Assembly: GCA_045598285.1 (NCBI GenBank)
Contig: JAZLLU010000025.1
Span: 1 to 64,000 of the forward strand
Direction of reading: 5' to 3'
DNA length: 64,000 bases
DNA from: RGIG5612 sp045598285
GTDB taxonomy: Bacteria; Bacillota; Clostridia; Lachnospirales; Lachnospiraceae
Below the pieces are notes generated by a model, which saw only the letters and a program-made list of their open reading frames with translations, ran no database searches and was not told where the DNA came from. This document shows positions 23,704 through 33,201 of this stretch, piece after piece. The position numbers and the translations under genes were made by a program. Numbering within the stretch: position 1 is the stretch's first letter; each line of letters opens with the position of its first letter.

Positions 23704-24468
23704 TTAAATCAAACCTCTATTAATTGCAATTTCTTCTAAATCAGCAATCTTTTGATTATGATGTTTTTGATATATTTTTACGAATTCTGATGCATCTTTA
23801 ATATCTTCTTTAGAAGCCAAAGAAATTTTTATCATTCCTCTACCCATTTTCCTACGTTCTGCTTTTGAATATGATAGTTCTTTATTGTATGAGTTATGGA
23901 AAAAAACGATAGGCAATTCAAAGTTATCAATAGTCGGTATTATATCTACTTCCTGTGACATATAACTTTGGAAAGTTCTAGTAAGATTTACCCCAAAAAC
24001 AAATATTGGCTCATCGATAATTAATAATTTGTTCTGATTTGGATTGGTAAAATATATTTCCATTCCGTACTTTTCAAATTTCAACTTCTTAATATATTTT
24101 TGTTGCTCCATTGTGGCTTTAATATATATTTTATTAACACCAACTAACATGTAATAAGACAAAAGATAATTAATTAAAGGTTTATCGTAAATTTTTGTTG
24201 AAAGGCTTATCTTATATTTATCTAAAATAAGCAATCCTTCCCACTTATGATTTTGATATTCAGATAATCCGGAAATAAGCATCTCAATATCGCAATCTAA
24301 TAATTTAGCAATCGTTGGAAGCAATGCTGTATCAGGCAAGCCCACTCCTCTTTCCCATTTAGATACAGCTTTATCCGTAACACCTAAACTCTGGGCTAAG
24401 GCTTTTTGTGTATATCCTGCTTCTTTTCTAAGTTTCGCTATTAATTTCCCGGTGTCAAAATAATTCAT
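23704..24468 (-). CDS. XRE regulator fused to shrunken RmlA-like domain
   Basis: Residues 1-65 are an XRE helix-turn-helix (KLIAKLRKEAGYTQKALAQS; AVSKWERG). The rest aligns by eye with RmlA at both ends. KIYDKPLINYLLSYYMLVGV (92-111) matches VYDKPMIYYPLSTLMLAGI, and GRG (209-211) through FVKIYQKHHNQKIADLEEIA (229-248) matches the RmlA C-terminus GRGFAW..FVQMLEKRQGVKI..EEIA. LLIIDEPIFVFG sits at the GDNIFYG position. The GGxGTR loop and the catalytic GDN are lost and the middle is shortened, so it is predicted to bind rather than convert a ligand. It ends the rml operon, 11 bases after the acyltransferase gene, and precedes the aldolase promoter. Confidence 0.82.
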   Translation of the reverse strand: MNYFDTGKLIAKLRKEAGYTQKALAQSLGVTDKAVSKWERGVGLPDTALLPTIAKLLDCDIEMLISGLSEYQNHKWEGLLILDKYKISLSTKIYDKPLINYLLSYYMLVGVNKIYIKATMEQQKYIKKLKFEKYGMEIYFTNPNQNKLLIIDEPIFVFGVNLTRTFQSYMSQEVDIIPTIDNFELPIVFFHNSYNKELSYSKAERRKMGRGMIKISLASKEDIKDASEFVKIYQKHHNQKIADLEEIAINRGLI

Positions 24469-24479
24469 TAATTTATTAA

Positions 24480-25577
24480 TTAGTTGTTTTTTATTCTTAA
24501 TGTATGCTTTTTATCACACCATCTAAAAAACGGTTCTTCCAACAATTTTCTTCTTCCTATATCAATCAATGTACAAATAGTAAATATTGCAAGTACTGAA
24601 CCAATTGCGTGAACATATGTTAAATTGCTATTATACATCTCAACATTACGCAACAAGTCCTTCCATAACCATTGTCTCATAGCATCACTCCCTGCATGTA
24701 TCAATAAAACTCCAAAAGTTGATGTTGCAACTGTATTGATAATCTTACTATTTTTTATTTTTATATTCTTAAAGAAACAGAATGCCACAATTGCAACTAA
24801 AATAGCTAGAATTTTATTTGAATCCATTACCCAATAATAATATAATCCTTCTCTTCCAAATTTTACTCCTATCCATTGCATTGCTATAACGCTAGTGACA
24901 GATATTATTACTAGTCCCAAAGTCTCCCATCCTGTAATTTTTGTGTCTTCGAGAATCTTAATTGGATAAAGTCTTATATATGATGCTATAAAATACAAAA
25001 CAACAAACCACGAAACATAATTCATTGTTACATTTATTTTCGGAATTGTCCCTAATATCACATACATTAAAGAGCACAACAACACTAGATATAAATGCAT
25101 TTTTTTGTCTAGATTTTTAATCAAAATATTAAGAAATGGTATAAACAAGAAAAACAATAAATAGCAACCCGTAAAATTTGTTGTTACCTCAGTTACTGGT
25201 AAAATTAGTTTAATTATGCTTGTTAATGATATTTCTTGATATCCTGCAATTGCAAAGATAATAAATAAAACTATTCTATAAAAATATATTTCTAATAATA
25301 ACTTTAAGAACTTTTTAAGCGTAATATTACTTGTGCACATAAAATACCCTGTAATTAACACAAAGCAATTAATACCTATCTTTCCCCACATCCCAAACAC
25401 TAAGAGAAACAACGACTTAAATGCTAGTGGATCAGCAAAAATAGGACCATCAATAGCAGTCAATCCTGAATTAACTACGTAATGATGTGCCACTATTAAA
25501 ATCATTGCTATGATTCTGAATAATTCTAAATTTGAATTTCTTTCTTGTTTTATCCCGGAAATTTTTTCAACCATCAT
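24480..25577 (-). CDS. acyltransferase 3 family membrane protein
   Basis: A 365-residue protein with about 10 membrane helices. It begins with the family signature SNLELFRIIAMILIVAHHYVV, including the catalytic HH, and FGMWGKIGINCFVLITGYFM. It transfers acetyl or other acyl groups to glycans across the membrane. The neighbours include two sugar aminotransferases, so it could acylate an amino or hydroxyl group of the repeat unit. Confidence 0.87.
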   Translation of the reverse strand: MMVEKISGIKQERNSNLELFRIIAMILIVAHHYVVNSGLTAIDGPIFADPLAFKSLFLLVFGMWGKIGINCFVLITGYFMCTSNITLKKFLKLLLEIYFYRIVLFIIFAIAGYQEISLTSIIKLILPVTEVTTNFTGCYLLFFLFIPFLNILIKNLDKKMHLYLVLLCSLMYVILGTIPKINVTMNYVSWFVVLYFIASYIRLYPIKILEDTKITGWETLGLVIISVTSVIAMQWIGVKFGREGLYYYWVMDSNKILAILVAIVAFCFFKNIKIKNSKIINTVATSTFGVLLIHAGSDAMRQWLWKDLLRNVEMYNSNLTYVHAIGSVLAIFTICTLIDIGRRKLLEEPFFRWCDKKHTLRIKNN

Positions 25578-25598
25578 CCGATTCTTATTCGCTTAAAA

Positions 25599-26696
25599 TT
25601 ATCTCAAAATAATATCCACTATTTTGTTAACATCGTTAGCATCTAAATTTGCATATAATGGCAATGTTAAGACTTTATCAGCTATATGCTTTGCAACTGG
25701 TGTTTTTTCTTCTCCTGCCGTTGGGTAATCTTTATAACACTCAAAACTATTAGTAAGCGGATAAAAATATTTTCTTGCAATAATATCTTCCTTGCCTAGT
25801 TCTTCAAAAATCTCGTCTCTAGTTTTTTTGTATCCATCAAATACTACTGGATAATAAGCATAATTAGATTCAACATCCTTTTGTTGCTTTAATATTTTTA
25901 TTCCATCTATATTCGAAAGTAATTCATTATACGTCTCTACTACTTTCTTTCTTTTTGTTATTTCTTCATCTAAATGTCTTAAATTACAAAGTCCCATTGC
26001 TGCTTGGAATTCATTCATCTTAGCATTGCCGCCAACATACATTACGGATTCTGGACCATGAATTCCAAAATTTTTAAGATCATTCATTACAGTTACTAAA
26101 TCATCTTTGTTAAAGCAAACTGCTCCACCTTCGATAGTATTGAAAACTTTTGTAGCATGAAAGCTAAACATAGAAGCATCTCCAAAATTTGCAGATGATA
26201 TTCCTTTATATTTAACTCCAAAAGCGTGTGCCGCATCATAAATAATTTTTAAGTTATACTTCTTTGCTATTTTATCTATTGCTTCAACATCGCAAATATT
26301 TCCATATACATGAACTGGAACAATTGCTACGGTTTTGTTAGTAATAAGACTTTCTATTTTTGTAACATCAATAGTATAGTTTTCTTTATTTATATCGCAA
26401 AAAACTGGTGTTAAACCATTTCTAACAATTGCATGCGTTGTGGATGCAAAAGTAAACGGTGTTGTTATTACCTCACTACCTTTAGGAAAACACATCGCTT
26501 CAATAATATTTTCTAATGCTAAATGTCCATTAGTATATAAAACCACATGTTTGCAATCTAAATACTCCTCGAGTTTTGACTGCAAAGTTTTATGTTTGAT
26601 TCCCATATTAGTTAGCCAATGGCTGTCCCACAATTCTTTAATTTCTTCACAATACTCACTAAAATCTGGCATTGATGAACGAGTAACGTTAATCAC
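25599..26696 (-). CDS. VioA-like DegT/DnrJ/EryC1 sugar aminotransferase
   Basis: A 365-residue PLP enzyme of the sugar aminotransferase family. IIYDAAHAFGVKY binds PLP, and SFHATKVFNTIEGGAV carries the catalytic lysine. The N-terminus (MINVTRSSMPDFSEY...LWDSHWLTNMG) resembles VioA, which makes dTDP-4-amino-4,6-dideoxyglucose from the RmlB product. It is therefore likely to draw on the same dTDP-4-keto-6-deoxyglucose pool as the rml and fdt/qdt genes. The exact stereochemistry is uncertain. Confidence 0.85.
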   Translation of the reverse strand: MINVTRSSMPDFSEYCEEIKELWDSHWLTNMGIKHKTLQSKLEEYLDCKHVVLYTNGHLALENIIEAMCFPKGSEVITTPFTFASTTHAIVRNGLTPVFCDINKENYTIDVTKIESLITNKTVAIVPVHVYGNICDVEAIDKIAKKYNLKIIYDAAHAFGVKYKGISSANFGDASMFSFHATKVFNTIEGGAVCFNKDDLVTVMNDLKNFGIHGPESVMYVGGNAKMNEFQAAMGLCNLRHLDEEITKRKKVVETYNELLSNIDGIKILKQQKDVESNYAYYPVVFDGYKKTRDEIFEELGKEDIIARKYFYPLTNSFECYKDYPTAGEEKTPVAKHIADKVLTLPLYANLDANDVNKIVDIILR

Positions 26697-26721
26697 TTTT
26701 ATTCCTCCATAAAAACATATT

Positions 26722-28173
26722 TTATGCTTCTTGTTTTTCTTCTTTATGTCGAAAACTTTTCGCTATTGAAATTGCATAATCAAAACTATCTATATGAAAT
26801 AGCTTTGAGCCCAGCACATATATTAATACTCCTAAAGGCACTTGAATTAACAGAGTAAAAACATCTTGTAAACCTATGAAAGTTATACAATAAACGATTC
26901 CACCCATAACACATGACAAAATAATTTGTGGCACCATATCCTTTAATTGTTCTAAATAACTATATCCTAATAGTTTTTTATTAGGCCAAGCATTAATTAT
27001 TTGACTTGTAATTGTTGTAAATATAGTTCCATATGCCATAGCGAGCGGGCTAATCCACATAGTCGCTAAGAGTACACTAATTCCTACAATTTTCTTTACT
27101 ATTTCAAGTTTCAAAAACAAATCGCTTCTACCTACCGCTTTAATTGCATTTAAGTTTGCAGTATTTAGTGGGTAGAACGCAAATGTAAAACAAAAAATTC
27201 TCATATATGGAACACAGGGCAGCCACTTTGATGTTAAAATCAAATTAACCAATGGTTCAGAGCAAACAGCAACTCCCATCATAAGTGGCATCATAACATA
27301 CGTGCTCACCTTTATTGCTCTTCTTGTCATATTTTTTATTGAGCTTATATCATCTTGGATGCTAGCCATCGTCGGAAATAACACAGAATCTATAGCAGAA
27401 TTTAAATTTGTTACTACTGTATCTGTATACTTTCTTCCCTGATTGTAATAAGCCAAATCACTTGACGTATATACTTTACCAATTATTAATTGTCTAATAT
27501 TGTTATATACTGTATCAATAAGTCCGGATACCAACAATTTCCATCCATATGACAAAAGTCTTTTTAGGCGTTTGAACGAAAACATCGCTTTTGGCCTCCA
27601 CTTTACAGTGACCCACAAAATAATTGTATCCACAGTCATATTAAATAATTGTTGCCCTACTAATGCCCAAACTCCATATCCTTCATAAGCTAGAATTATG
27701 CCAATAATTGCTGCTCCAATAGTTCCACCTAAAGTTGAAAAGAAAAATTTCTTAAACATAAGGTTTCTTGAAACATATGCTTGTTGAACACTCTTAAGAG
27801 AAAAAATAAGAACTTCTATTCCTAGTACTCTTATTACTGGTGTAAGATCTGGCATCTTGTAAAATCCAGCTATTAACGGCGCGGTAAAGAATAGCGCTAA
27901 ATACAATGCAATTCCAAAAGCAATATTAAAATAAAATACTGATGAAAAGTCTAAATCGTCAGCATTTATTTTTTGAATCAATGCATTGCTAAATCCACCA
28001 TCCAAAAAGACCTGAAGGACTGTAATAATTATTGTTACTAATGCTATTGTTCCATAAACCTCAGGGTCCAGAAGTCTTGCAAGAATAATAGACACAATCA
28101 AAGTAACGCCTTGTGCTCCAAAGCGTTCCGCAAGTCTCCATAAAAAGTTTGTTGTAAATTTTTTCTTGTCCAT
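26722..28173 (-). CDS. wzx: Wzx-type polysaccharide flippase (MOP superfamily)
   Basis: A 483-residue membrane protein with about 12-14 helices. It begins KKFTTNFLWRLAERFGAQG, followed by ILARLLDPEVYGTIALV, the typical PST/Wzx opening. It moves undecaprenyl-linked repeat units across the membrane. It is the only complete flippase gene in the window although there are two initiating transferases. It starts one base before the end of the glycosyltransferase gene upstream. Confidence 0.88.
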   Translation of the reverse strand: MDKKKFTTNFLWRLAERFGAQGVTLIVSIILARLLDPEVYGTIALVTIIITVLQVFLDGGFSNALIQKINADDLDFSSVFYFNIAFGIALYLALFFTAPLIAGFYKMPDLTPVIRVLGIEVLIFSLKSVQQAYVSRNLMFKKFFFSTLGGTIGAAIIGIILAYEGYGVWALVGQQLFNMTVDTIILWVTVKWRPKAMFSFKRLKRLLSYGWKLLVSGLIDTVYNNIRQLIIGKVYTSSDLAYYNQGRKYTDTVVTNLNSAIDSVLFPTMASIQDDISSIKNMTRRAIKVSTYVMMPLMMGVAVCSEPLVNLILTSKWLPCVPYMRIFCFTFAFYPLNTANLNAIKAVGRSDLFLKLEIVKKIVGISVLLATMWISPLAMAYGTIFTTITSQIINAWPNKKLLGYSYLEQLKDMVPQIILSCVMGGIVYCITFIGLQDVFTLLIQVPLGVLIYVLGSKLFHIDSFDYAISIAKSFRHKEEKQEA

Positions 28174-29181
28174 TTACTTAAATATCTTTTTCTTAATTAT
28201 TTTTAACTTTGCAATTCCCTTATCTCTAAAAACCAGAAATACAATATACTTTATTGTGCAATAAATAACCTCTCTAGACGATACCTTCTCTACCATACTA
28301 AGTGCTTTATAATTTGAATTTAAATCTTGTTCATATTTGTTAATAATACAAAATTCTTGTTCGTCATTTAATTGTTTTTGATTTACCTTAAAAAAATCTT
28401 CCACTCCACAATTAAGTCCACTGCCGTCATATCCTATATTTTGACTCATTGTAATTGTTGGCATTATATATTTTTTTTTATTAACTATCATATATAATGA
28501 TTTTGCAATATCTACAGACCTAAAATTGCCATTTGTCCTTAACACTGGAAATTTATCCATAAACGCATTACACGCACAACAGTATGTCCATTTATCTTTT
28601 TTTAAGACTTTAAGCATATTGTGTGGTTTCTTTAATGCTTGGTCTAATTTTCCTTCTAAAATATACTTTCTTGTTTCATTGTTTTTATTTTTCCATGTAA
28701 CGTATCCCCAAGCATTGTAATATGTATCAAATTCTACGACACTATTTAATGTATTCCAATCAATTGGAATACTATGACTTGTTATCGCAATTATGTCTGG
28801 ATTATCTTTATAAAACTCATAACAATCATAAATATACTTTAAAAAATTCTTTGAGAATATATTGTCGTCTTCGGTATAAATGTAATCTATTTGTTCATCA
28901 ATTTGTTCACTTAGAAAATTATAGTTGCCTTCATATCCTAAATTTTTTTCCTGATAAAAAATATGTGTGTTTCTAAACCCTGTAACTCCCTTAGCTAAAT
29001 ACTCTTTTATCTTTTTGTTTCCTTCTACGTATTTTTCTTCAGGAGGATAGTCTACCGATATATAAAGATCGCTATAGCAAGCATAACTATTTTGTTTAAG
29101 ACTTTCTATACAGTTAACAAAATGCTCATATCTATTTAATGTTCCGACAATTATCGGCAAACTAAAATTAGGTTCTTTCAT
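28174..29181 (-). CDS. glycosyltransferase, GT-A fold
   Basis: A 335-residue protein with a GT2-like N-terminus (PIIVGTLNRYEHFVNCIESL) and the acidic metal motif YIYTEDDNIFSKNF. It probably adds a sugar in the repeat unit. The start at 29181 is supported by AGAGGATA upstream; the frame from 29205 would overlap the transaminase gene. The central segment FDTYYNAWGYVTWK occurs in glycosyltransferases acting on surface glycans. Donor and acceptor are unknown. Confidence 0.78.
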   Translation of the reverse strand: MKEPNFSLPIIVGTLNRYEHFVNCIESLKQNSYACYSDLYISVDYPPEEKYVEGNKKIKEYLAKGVTGFRNTHIFYQEKNLGYEGNYNFLSEQIDEQIDYIYTEDDNIFSKNFLKYIYDCYEFYKDNPDIIAITSHSIPIDWNTLNSVVEFDTYYNAWGYVTWKNKNNETRKYILEGKLDQALKKPHNMLKVLKKDKWTYCCACNAFMDKFPVLRTNGNFRSVDIAKSLYMIVNKKKYIMPTITMSQNIGYDGSGLNCGVEDFFKVNQKQLNDEQEFCIINKYEQDLNSNYKALSMVEKVSSREVIYCTIKYIVFLVFRDKGIAKLKIIKKKIFK

Positions 29182-29191
29182 AAAATATCCT

Positions 29192-30289
29192 CTAGTTAAA
29201 TTCATTAATCTTTTCTACAACATACCCTATCTCTTCCTCAGTCATTCCATAAAACATCGGAAGGCTAAGCTCAGTTTTGCTAATCTCCTCAGCTATAGGA
29301 AAATCTCCTTCCTTAAAGCCAAGGTCTTTATAACACTCCTGCAAATGCATAGGGATTGGATAGTGTTTGTTTGTTCCTATTCCGGCATCATTTAAGAATT
29401 TTTCCAACTCGTCTCTTCTATTACATCTAATTCCAAATATGTGCCAAACTGGTTCGGCATAATCTGGAACGAACGGAAGAATAACTTCTGGATTATTTAT
29501 TCCTTCTAAATAACACTTAGCTATTCTTCTTCTTTCAACGTTCATTTTATCTAGATAAGGCAATTTGACTGAAAGGAAAGCTGCTTGTAATTCATCTAAT
29601 CTACTATTATTTCCTTTATAGATATGATGATATTTATAGTCTGAGCCATAGTTTCCTAATGCTCTTACCTTTTCTGCAATCTCTTTATTATTTGTAATTG
29701 TTGCACCTGCATCTCCTAATGCACCTAAGTTTTTTCCAGGGTAAAAACTAAACCCAGAAGCATCGCCAAAAGTACCAATCTTTTTGCCTTTATAAGTTGC
29801 GCCATGTGCCTGTGCACAATCTTCTACAACATAAAGATTATATTTCTTGGCTAATTTCATAATTGGATCCATATCGCAGGTTTGACCATAAAGGTGTACT
29901 GGCATAATAGCTTTAGTTTTTTCTGTTATAGCTTCTTCTATTTTAGTTGGATCTATATTAAAAGTTTTTATATCCGGTTCAACAAAAACTACATTCGCTC
30001 CGACATATGTAACTGCTAAAGCAGTTGCGATATAAGTATTAGAAGGAACAATAACTTCGTCACCTTCACCAATACCTAAAGCTTTTAACGGAAGCATTAA
30101 AGCATCTAACCCATTTCCAACACCTACGCAATAATCAGTTCCGCAATAATTAGCAAAAGCTTTCTCAAAGTTTTCATCTTCAACACCTTCAATGTACCAA
30201 GATCTTGTAAAAACCCTATTAAAAGCTTCTCTTAGTTCACTATCTAATTCTCTTTCCATTGGTAAGAAAGACACAAAGGGTATTTTCAT
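29192..30289 (-). CDS. dTDP-3-amino-3,6-dideoxyhexose transaminase (FdtB/QdtB-like)
   Basis: A 365-residue DegT-family enzyme. VVEDCAQAHGATYKGKKIG and SFYPGKNLGALGDAG (with the PLP lysine) are diagnostic for the FdtB/QdtB group. It aminates C3 of the 3-keto sugar made by the ketoisomerase encoded one base upstream. The product would be dTDP-Fucp3N or dTDP-Quip3N; the sequence alone does not separate them. It follows the ketoisomerase without a gap. Confidence 0.87.
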   Translation of the reverse strand: MKIPFVSFLPMERELDSELREAFNRVFTRSWYIEGVEDENFEKAFANYCGTDYCVGVGNGLDALMLPLKALGIGEGDEVIVPSNTYIATALAVTYVGANVVFVEPDIKTFNIDPTKIEEAITEKTKAIMPVHLYGQTCDMDPIMKLAKKYNLYVVEDCAQAHGATYKGKKIGTFGDASGFSFYPGKNLGALGDAGATITNNKEIAEKVRALGNYGSDYKYHHIYKGNNSRLDELQAAFLSVKLPYLDKMNVERRRIAKCYLEGINNPEVILPFVPDYAEPVWHIFGIRCNRRDELEKFLNDAGIGTNKHYPIPMHLQECYKDLGFKEGDFPIAEEISKTELSLPMFYGMTEEEIGYVVEKINEFN

Positions 30290-30703
30290 TTATTTCTCCT
30301 CGCTCTTACCGTTTACATACGCAAGAAAATCATCATAATTTCTTATATAATCTGCTTCGTCATAATATTCAGAAGCAAGAACAAGCAGGACTGCATCAGG
30401 AGAAAAATCAAACATCTCTCTCCACATAACATTAGATACATATAATCCTTCGTTTGGTTTATCTAAAAGAACAATTTCCTGCTCTTTTCCATCATCCAGT
30501 TTAATCTTGCAGCTTCCGTGAACACATATAAGAATCTGTTGTAATGATTTATGCGCATGATGACCTCTAACAACACCTTCTAAGGTATCGTATATGTAAT
30601 AAACTCGTTTAACATCAAACGGAATATCTTTAAATTCTTCAATTGCTATAAGCTGTCCTCGGGCATCACCATGTGGCAAAAAGCTATATTTTTCAATTTT
30701 CAT
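30290..30703 (-). CDS. dTDP-4-keto-6-deoxyglucose 3,4-ketoisomerase (FdtA/QdtA-like)
   Basis: A small cupin of about 137 residues. VRGHHAHKSLQQILICVHG carries the histidines of the active site. It turns dTDP-4-keto-6-deoxyglucose into the 3-keto isomer for the FdtB/QdtB transaminase. FdtA and QdtA differ only in C4 stereochemistry, so the final sugar is open. I start at the ATG at 30703, with AAAGGA upstream; the longer reading begins with TTG too close to the ribosome site. Confidence 0.87.
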   Translation of the reverse strand: MKIEKYSFLPHGDARGQLIAIEEFKDIPFDVKRVYYIYDTLEGVVRGHHAHKSLQQILICVHGSCKIKLDDGKEQEIVLLDKPNEGLYVSNVMWREMFDFSPDAVLLVLASEYYDEADYIRNYDDFLAYVNGKSEEK

Positions 30704-30724
30704 TTTCAACAAAATCCTTTGTTT

Positions 30725-31615
30725 TTATATATTATACAACCTATCTTCAGCTACATTTTTCAAATGTTCGCCGTATGGCGATTTGCCGTACTTTGTTGCA
30801 GACTCAAGAAGTTTTTCTTTGCTGATCCATCCATGTCTATACGCGATTTCTTCAGGCGCAGAAATTTTAACACCTTGTCTTTTTTCAAGCATTTGTACAA
30901 AGAATGCTGCATCAATAAGACTGTCTACTGTGCCAGTATCTAACCACGCAAATCCTCTTCCTAGAAGTTGAACATCTAACAGGCCTTCTTGCAAATACAT
31001 TTCATTAAGTGATGTAATCTCTAGTTCTCCTCTAGCAGAAGGTTTGACCAAGTTTGCTTTATCTGATACTCCTGCCGGATAGAAATACAACCCCGTAACA
31101 GCATAATTACTCTTTGGATTTTTTGGCTTTTCTTCTATAGAAATAGCTCTTTGATTTTCATCAAACTCAACTACGCCAAATCTTTCAGGATCTTTAACAT
31201 AATATCCAAAAACTGTTGCTCTCTTATTTTCTTCAGCATTTTTAACTGACTCAACAAGAGTCTTACTAAAGCCGTGTCCATAAAAGATGTTGTCACCAAG
31301 AATCATTGCCCCTGCTTCTCCGCCTAAGAACTCTTCGCCTAAAATGAACGCTTGAGCAAGTCCGTCTGGACTAGGTTGAATTTTATATGTAAGGCTAATA
31401 CCAAATTGACTTCCATCTCCAAGAAGGTGCTCAAATCTAGGTGTATCTTCTGGAGTTGAAATAATAAGTATGTCTTTTATTCCCGCTAACATTAAAGTTG
31501 AAAGCGGATAATAAATCATAGGTTTGTCATACACTGGCAACAATTGCTTACTTGTTACCATTGTAAGTGGATATAATCTTGTACCAGCACCACCAGCTAA
31601 AACGATTCCCTTCAT
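30725..31615 (-). CDS. rmlA: glucose-1-phosphate thymidylyltransferase
   Basis: A 296-residue RmlA. The catalytic loop MKGIVLAGGAGTRLYPLT, SKQLLPVYDKPMIYYPLS, MILGDNIFYGHG and FAWLDTGTVDSL are all intact. It makes dTDP-glucose from dTTP and glucose-1-phosphate and is normally inhibited by dTDP-rhamnose. It supplies the rhamnose path and the amino-sugar branches. It is the active counterpart of the dead RmlA-like domain in the 23704-24468 regulator. It follows rmlB directly. Confidence 0.96.
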   Translation of the reverse strand: MKGIVLAGGAGTRLYPLTMVTSKQLLPVYDKPMIYYPLSTLMLAGIKDILIISTPEDTPRFEHLLGDGSQFGISLTYKIQPSPDGLAQAFILGEEFLGGEAGAMILGDNIFYGHGFSKTLVESVKNAEENKRATVFGYYVKDPERFGVVEFDENQRAISIEEKPKNPKSNYAVTGLYFYPAGVSDKANLVKPSARGELEITSLNEMYLQEGLLDVQLLGRGFAWLDTGTVDSLIDAAFFVQMLEKRQGVKISAPEEIAYRHGWISKEKLLESATKYGKSPYGEHLKNVAEDRLYNI

Positions 31616-32635
31616 CTATCTATCTCCATACATCTTTTCATAATATTGTTGGTACTCACCATTAATAATGTTTTCCCACCATTCTTTATTTTCAAGATAC
31701 CATTTAATTGTTTTCTTTATTCCGTCTGCAAACTTTGTCTCAGGCAGCCATCCAAGTTCATTATGAATCTTTGTTGGGTCAATTGCATAACGCATGTCAT
31801 GGCCCTTTCTATCTGTAACATAAGTAATAAGGCTTTCTGGTTTGCCAAGTTCTTTACAAATAAGTTTTACAATATCGATGTTCTTCATTTCATTATGTCC
31901 GCCAATATTGTAAACTTCGCCAACTCTTCCATTATGAATAATCAAATCGATTGCTTTACAATGATCTTCTACATAAAGCCAATCTCTAACATTTATCCCT
32001 TCGCCATAAACTGGTAAGGGCTTATCATTTAATGCATTAGCTATCATTAAAGGAATAAGTTTTTCCGGAAAATGATATGGCCCATAATTATTAGAACATC
32101 TACTAATAGTAACAGGAAGACCATAAGTTCTGTGGTAAGCCATAACTAATAAATCTGCTGCCGCCTTGCTGCTTGAATATGGGCTACTTGTATGAATAGG
32201 CGTTTCTTCTGTAAAAAACAAGTCTGGTCTATCTAAAGGAAGATCTCCGTAAACTTCATCTGTACTTACTTGGTGATATCTAGTAATTCCATATTTGTTA
32301 CAAGCATCCATTAATGTTGCTGTTCCAATAATATTTGTTTGAAGGAAAATGCCTGGGTCTTCAATACTTCTATCAACATGGCTTTCTGCCGCAAAGTTAA
32401 CAACGATATCCGGATGTTCTTCTTCAAATAATTTATATACTGCTTCTCTATCGCAAATATCAGCTTTTACAAATCTAAAATTAGGGTTATCCATTATTGG
32501 TTTTAATGTCTCTAAGTTTCCTGCATATGTCAATTTATCCAAACATATAATTCTATAATCCGGATGCTTTTTTAGCATATAAAAAACAAAGTTCGAGCCG
32601 ATAAATCCCGCTCCACCAGTTACAATTATATTCAT
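31616..32635 (-). CDS. rmlB: dTDP-glucose 4,6-dehydratase
   Basis: A 339-residue extended SDR. NIIVTGGAGFIGSNFVFYML binds NAD. The dehydratase-specific STDEVYGDLP (T-D-E) and the catalytic YSSSKAAADLL are present, with NNYGPYHFPEKLIP following. It gives dTDP-4-keto-6-deoxyglucose, the branch point for rhamnose, the 3-amino sugar and the VioA-like product. It overlaps rmlC by four bases. Confidence 0.96.
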   Translation of the reverse strand: MNIIVTGGAGFIGSNFVFYMLKKHPDYRIICLDKLTYAGNLETLKPIMDNPNFRFVKADICDREAVYKLFEEEHPDIVVNFAAESHVDRSIEDPGIFLQTNIIGTATLMDACNKYGITRYHQVSTDEVYGDLPLDRPDLFFTEETPIHTSSPYSSSKAAADLLVMAYHRTYGLPVTISRCSNNYGPYHFPEKLIPLMIANALNDKPLPVYGEGINVRDWLYVEDHCKAIDLIIHNGRVGEVYNIGGHNEMKNIDIVKLICKELGKPESLITYVTDRKGHDMRYAIDPTKIHNELGWLPETKFADGIKKTIKWYLENKEWWENIINGEYQQYYEKMYGDR

Positions 32636-33201
32636 TTTTTTATGTCCTCCAATTTTGGATTAACTTTATCTTTATCGCTTAAGTTAAGTGGGGTTCCGTC
32701 TAGAAGGTGGTCTCCTTCCACTTCCGGCCACTTTATATTAATTGCCTCATCATTCCATGCTAACCCACCTTCATCATTAGGATGGTAAAAGTCTGTTACC
32801 TTATAGCAAAACTCTGCTGTATCGCTAAGAACTAAAAATCCATGCGCAAACCCCGGACTAATATAAAACTGCTTATTGTTTTCTTCTGAAAGTTCTGTTC
32901 CATAATATTGTCCGTATGTTTCGCTGCCTTCTCTTAAATCAACCGCAACATCATAAACTCTACCCTTAATAACTCTAACGAGTTTACCTTGAGGGTGATT
33001 TATTTGATAATGCAATCCCCTAAGTACACCTTTTGTAGACATGCTTTGATTGTCTTGAACAAATACCATGTCTAAGCCGGCTTCTTTCATGTCATTATAA
33101 TTATATGTTTCCATAAAATATCCACGTTCATCACCATGAACAGTTGGCTCAATAACATATAATCCCTCGATAGGTGCCTTAGTAACTTTAATTTGACTCA
33201 T
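32632..33201 (-). CDS. rmlC: dTDP-4-dehydrorhamnose 3,5-epimerase
   Basis: A 189-residue cupin. The N-terminal EPTVHGDERGYFMETYN, MSTKGVLRGLHYQINHPQGK with the catalytic histidine, and ISPGFAHGFLVLSD are hallmarks of the family. It overlaps rmlD by 14 bases and rmlB by four, so translation is likely coupled. Confidence 0.96.
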   Translation of the reverse strand: MSQIKVTKAPIEGLYVIEPTVHGDERGYFMETYNYNDMKEAGLDMVFVQDNQSMSTKGVLRGLHYQINHPQGKLVRVIKGRVYDVAVDLREGSETYGQYYGTELSEENNKQFYISPGFAHGFLVLSDTAEFCYKVTDFYHPNDEGGLAWNDEAINIKWPEVEGDHLLDGTPLNLSDKDKVNPKLEDIKK

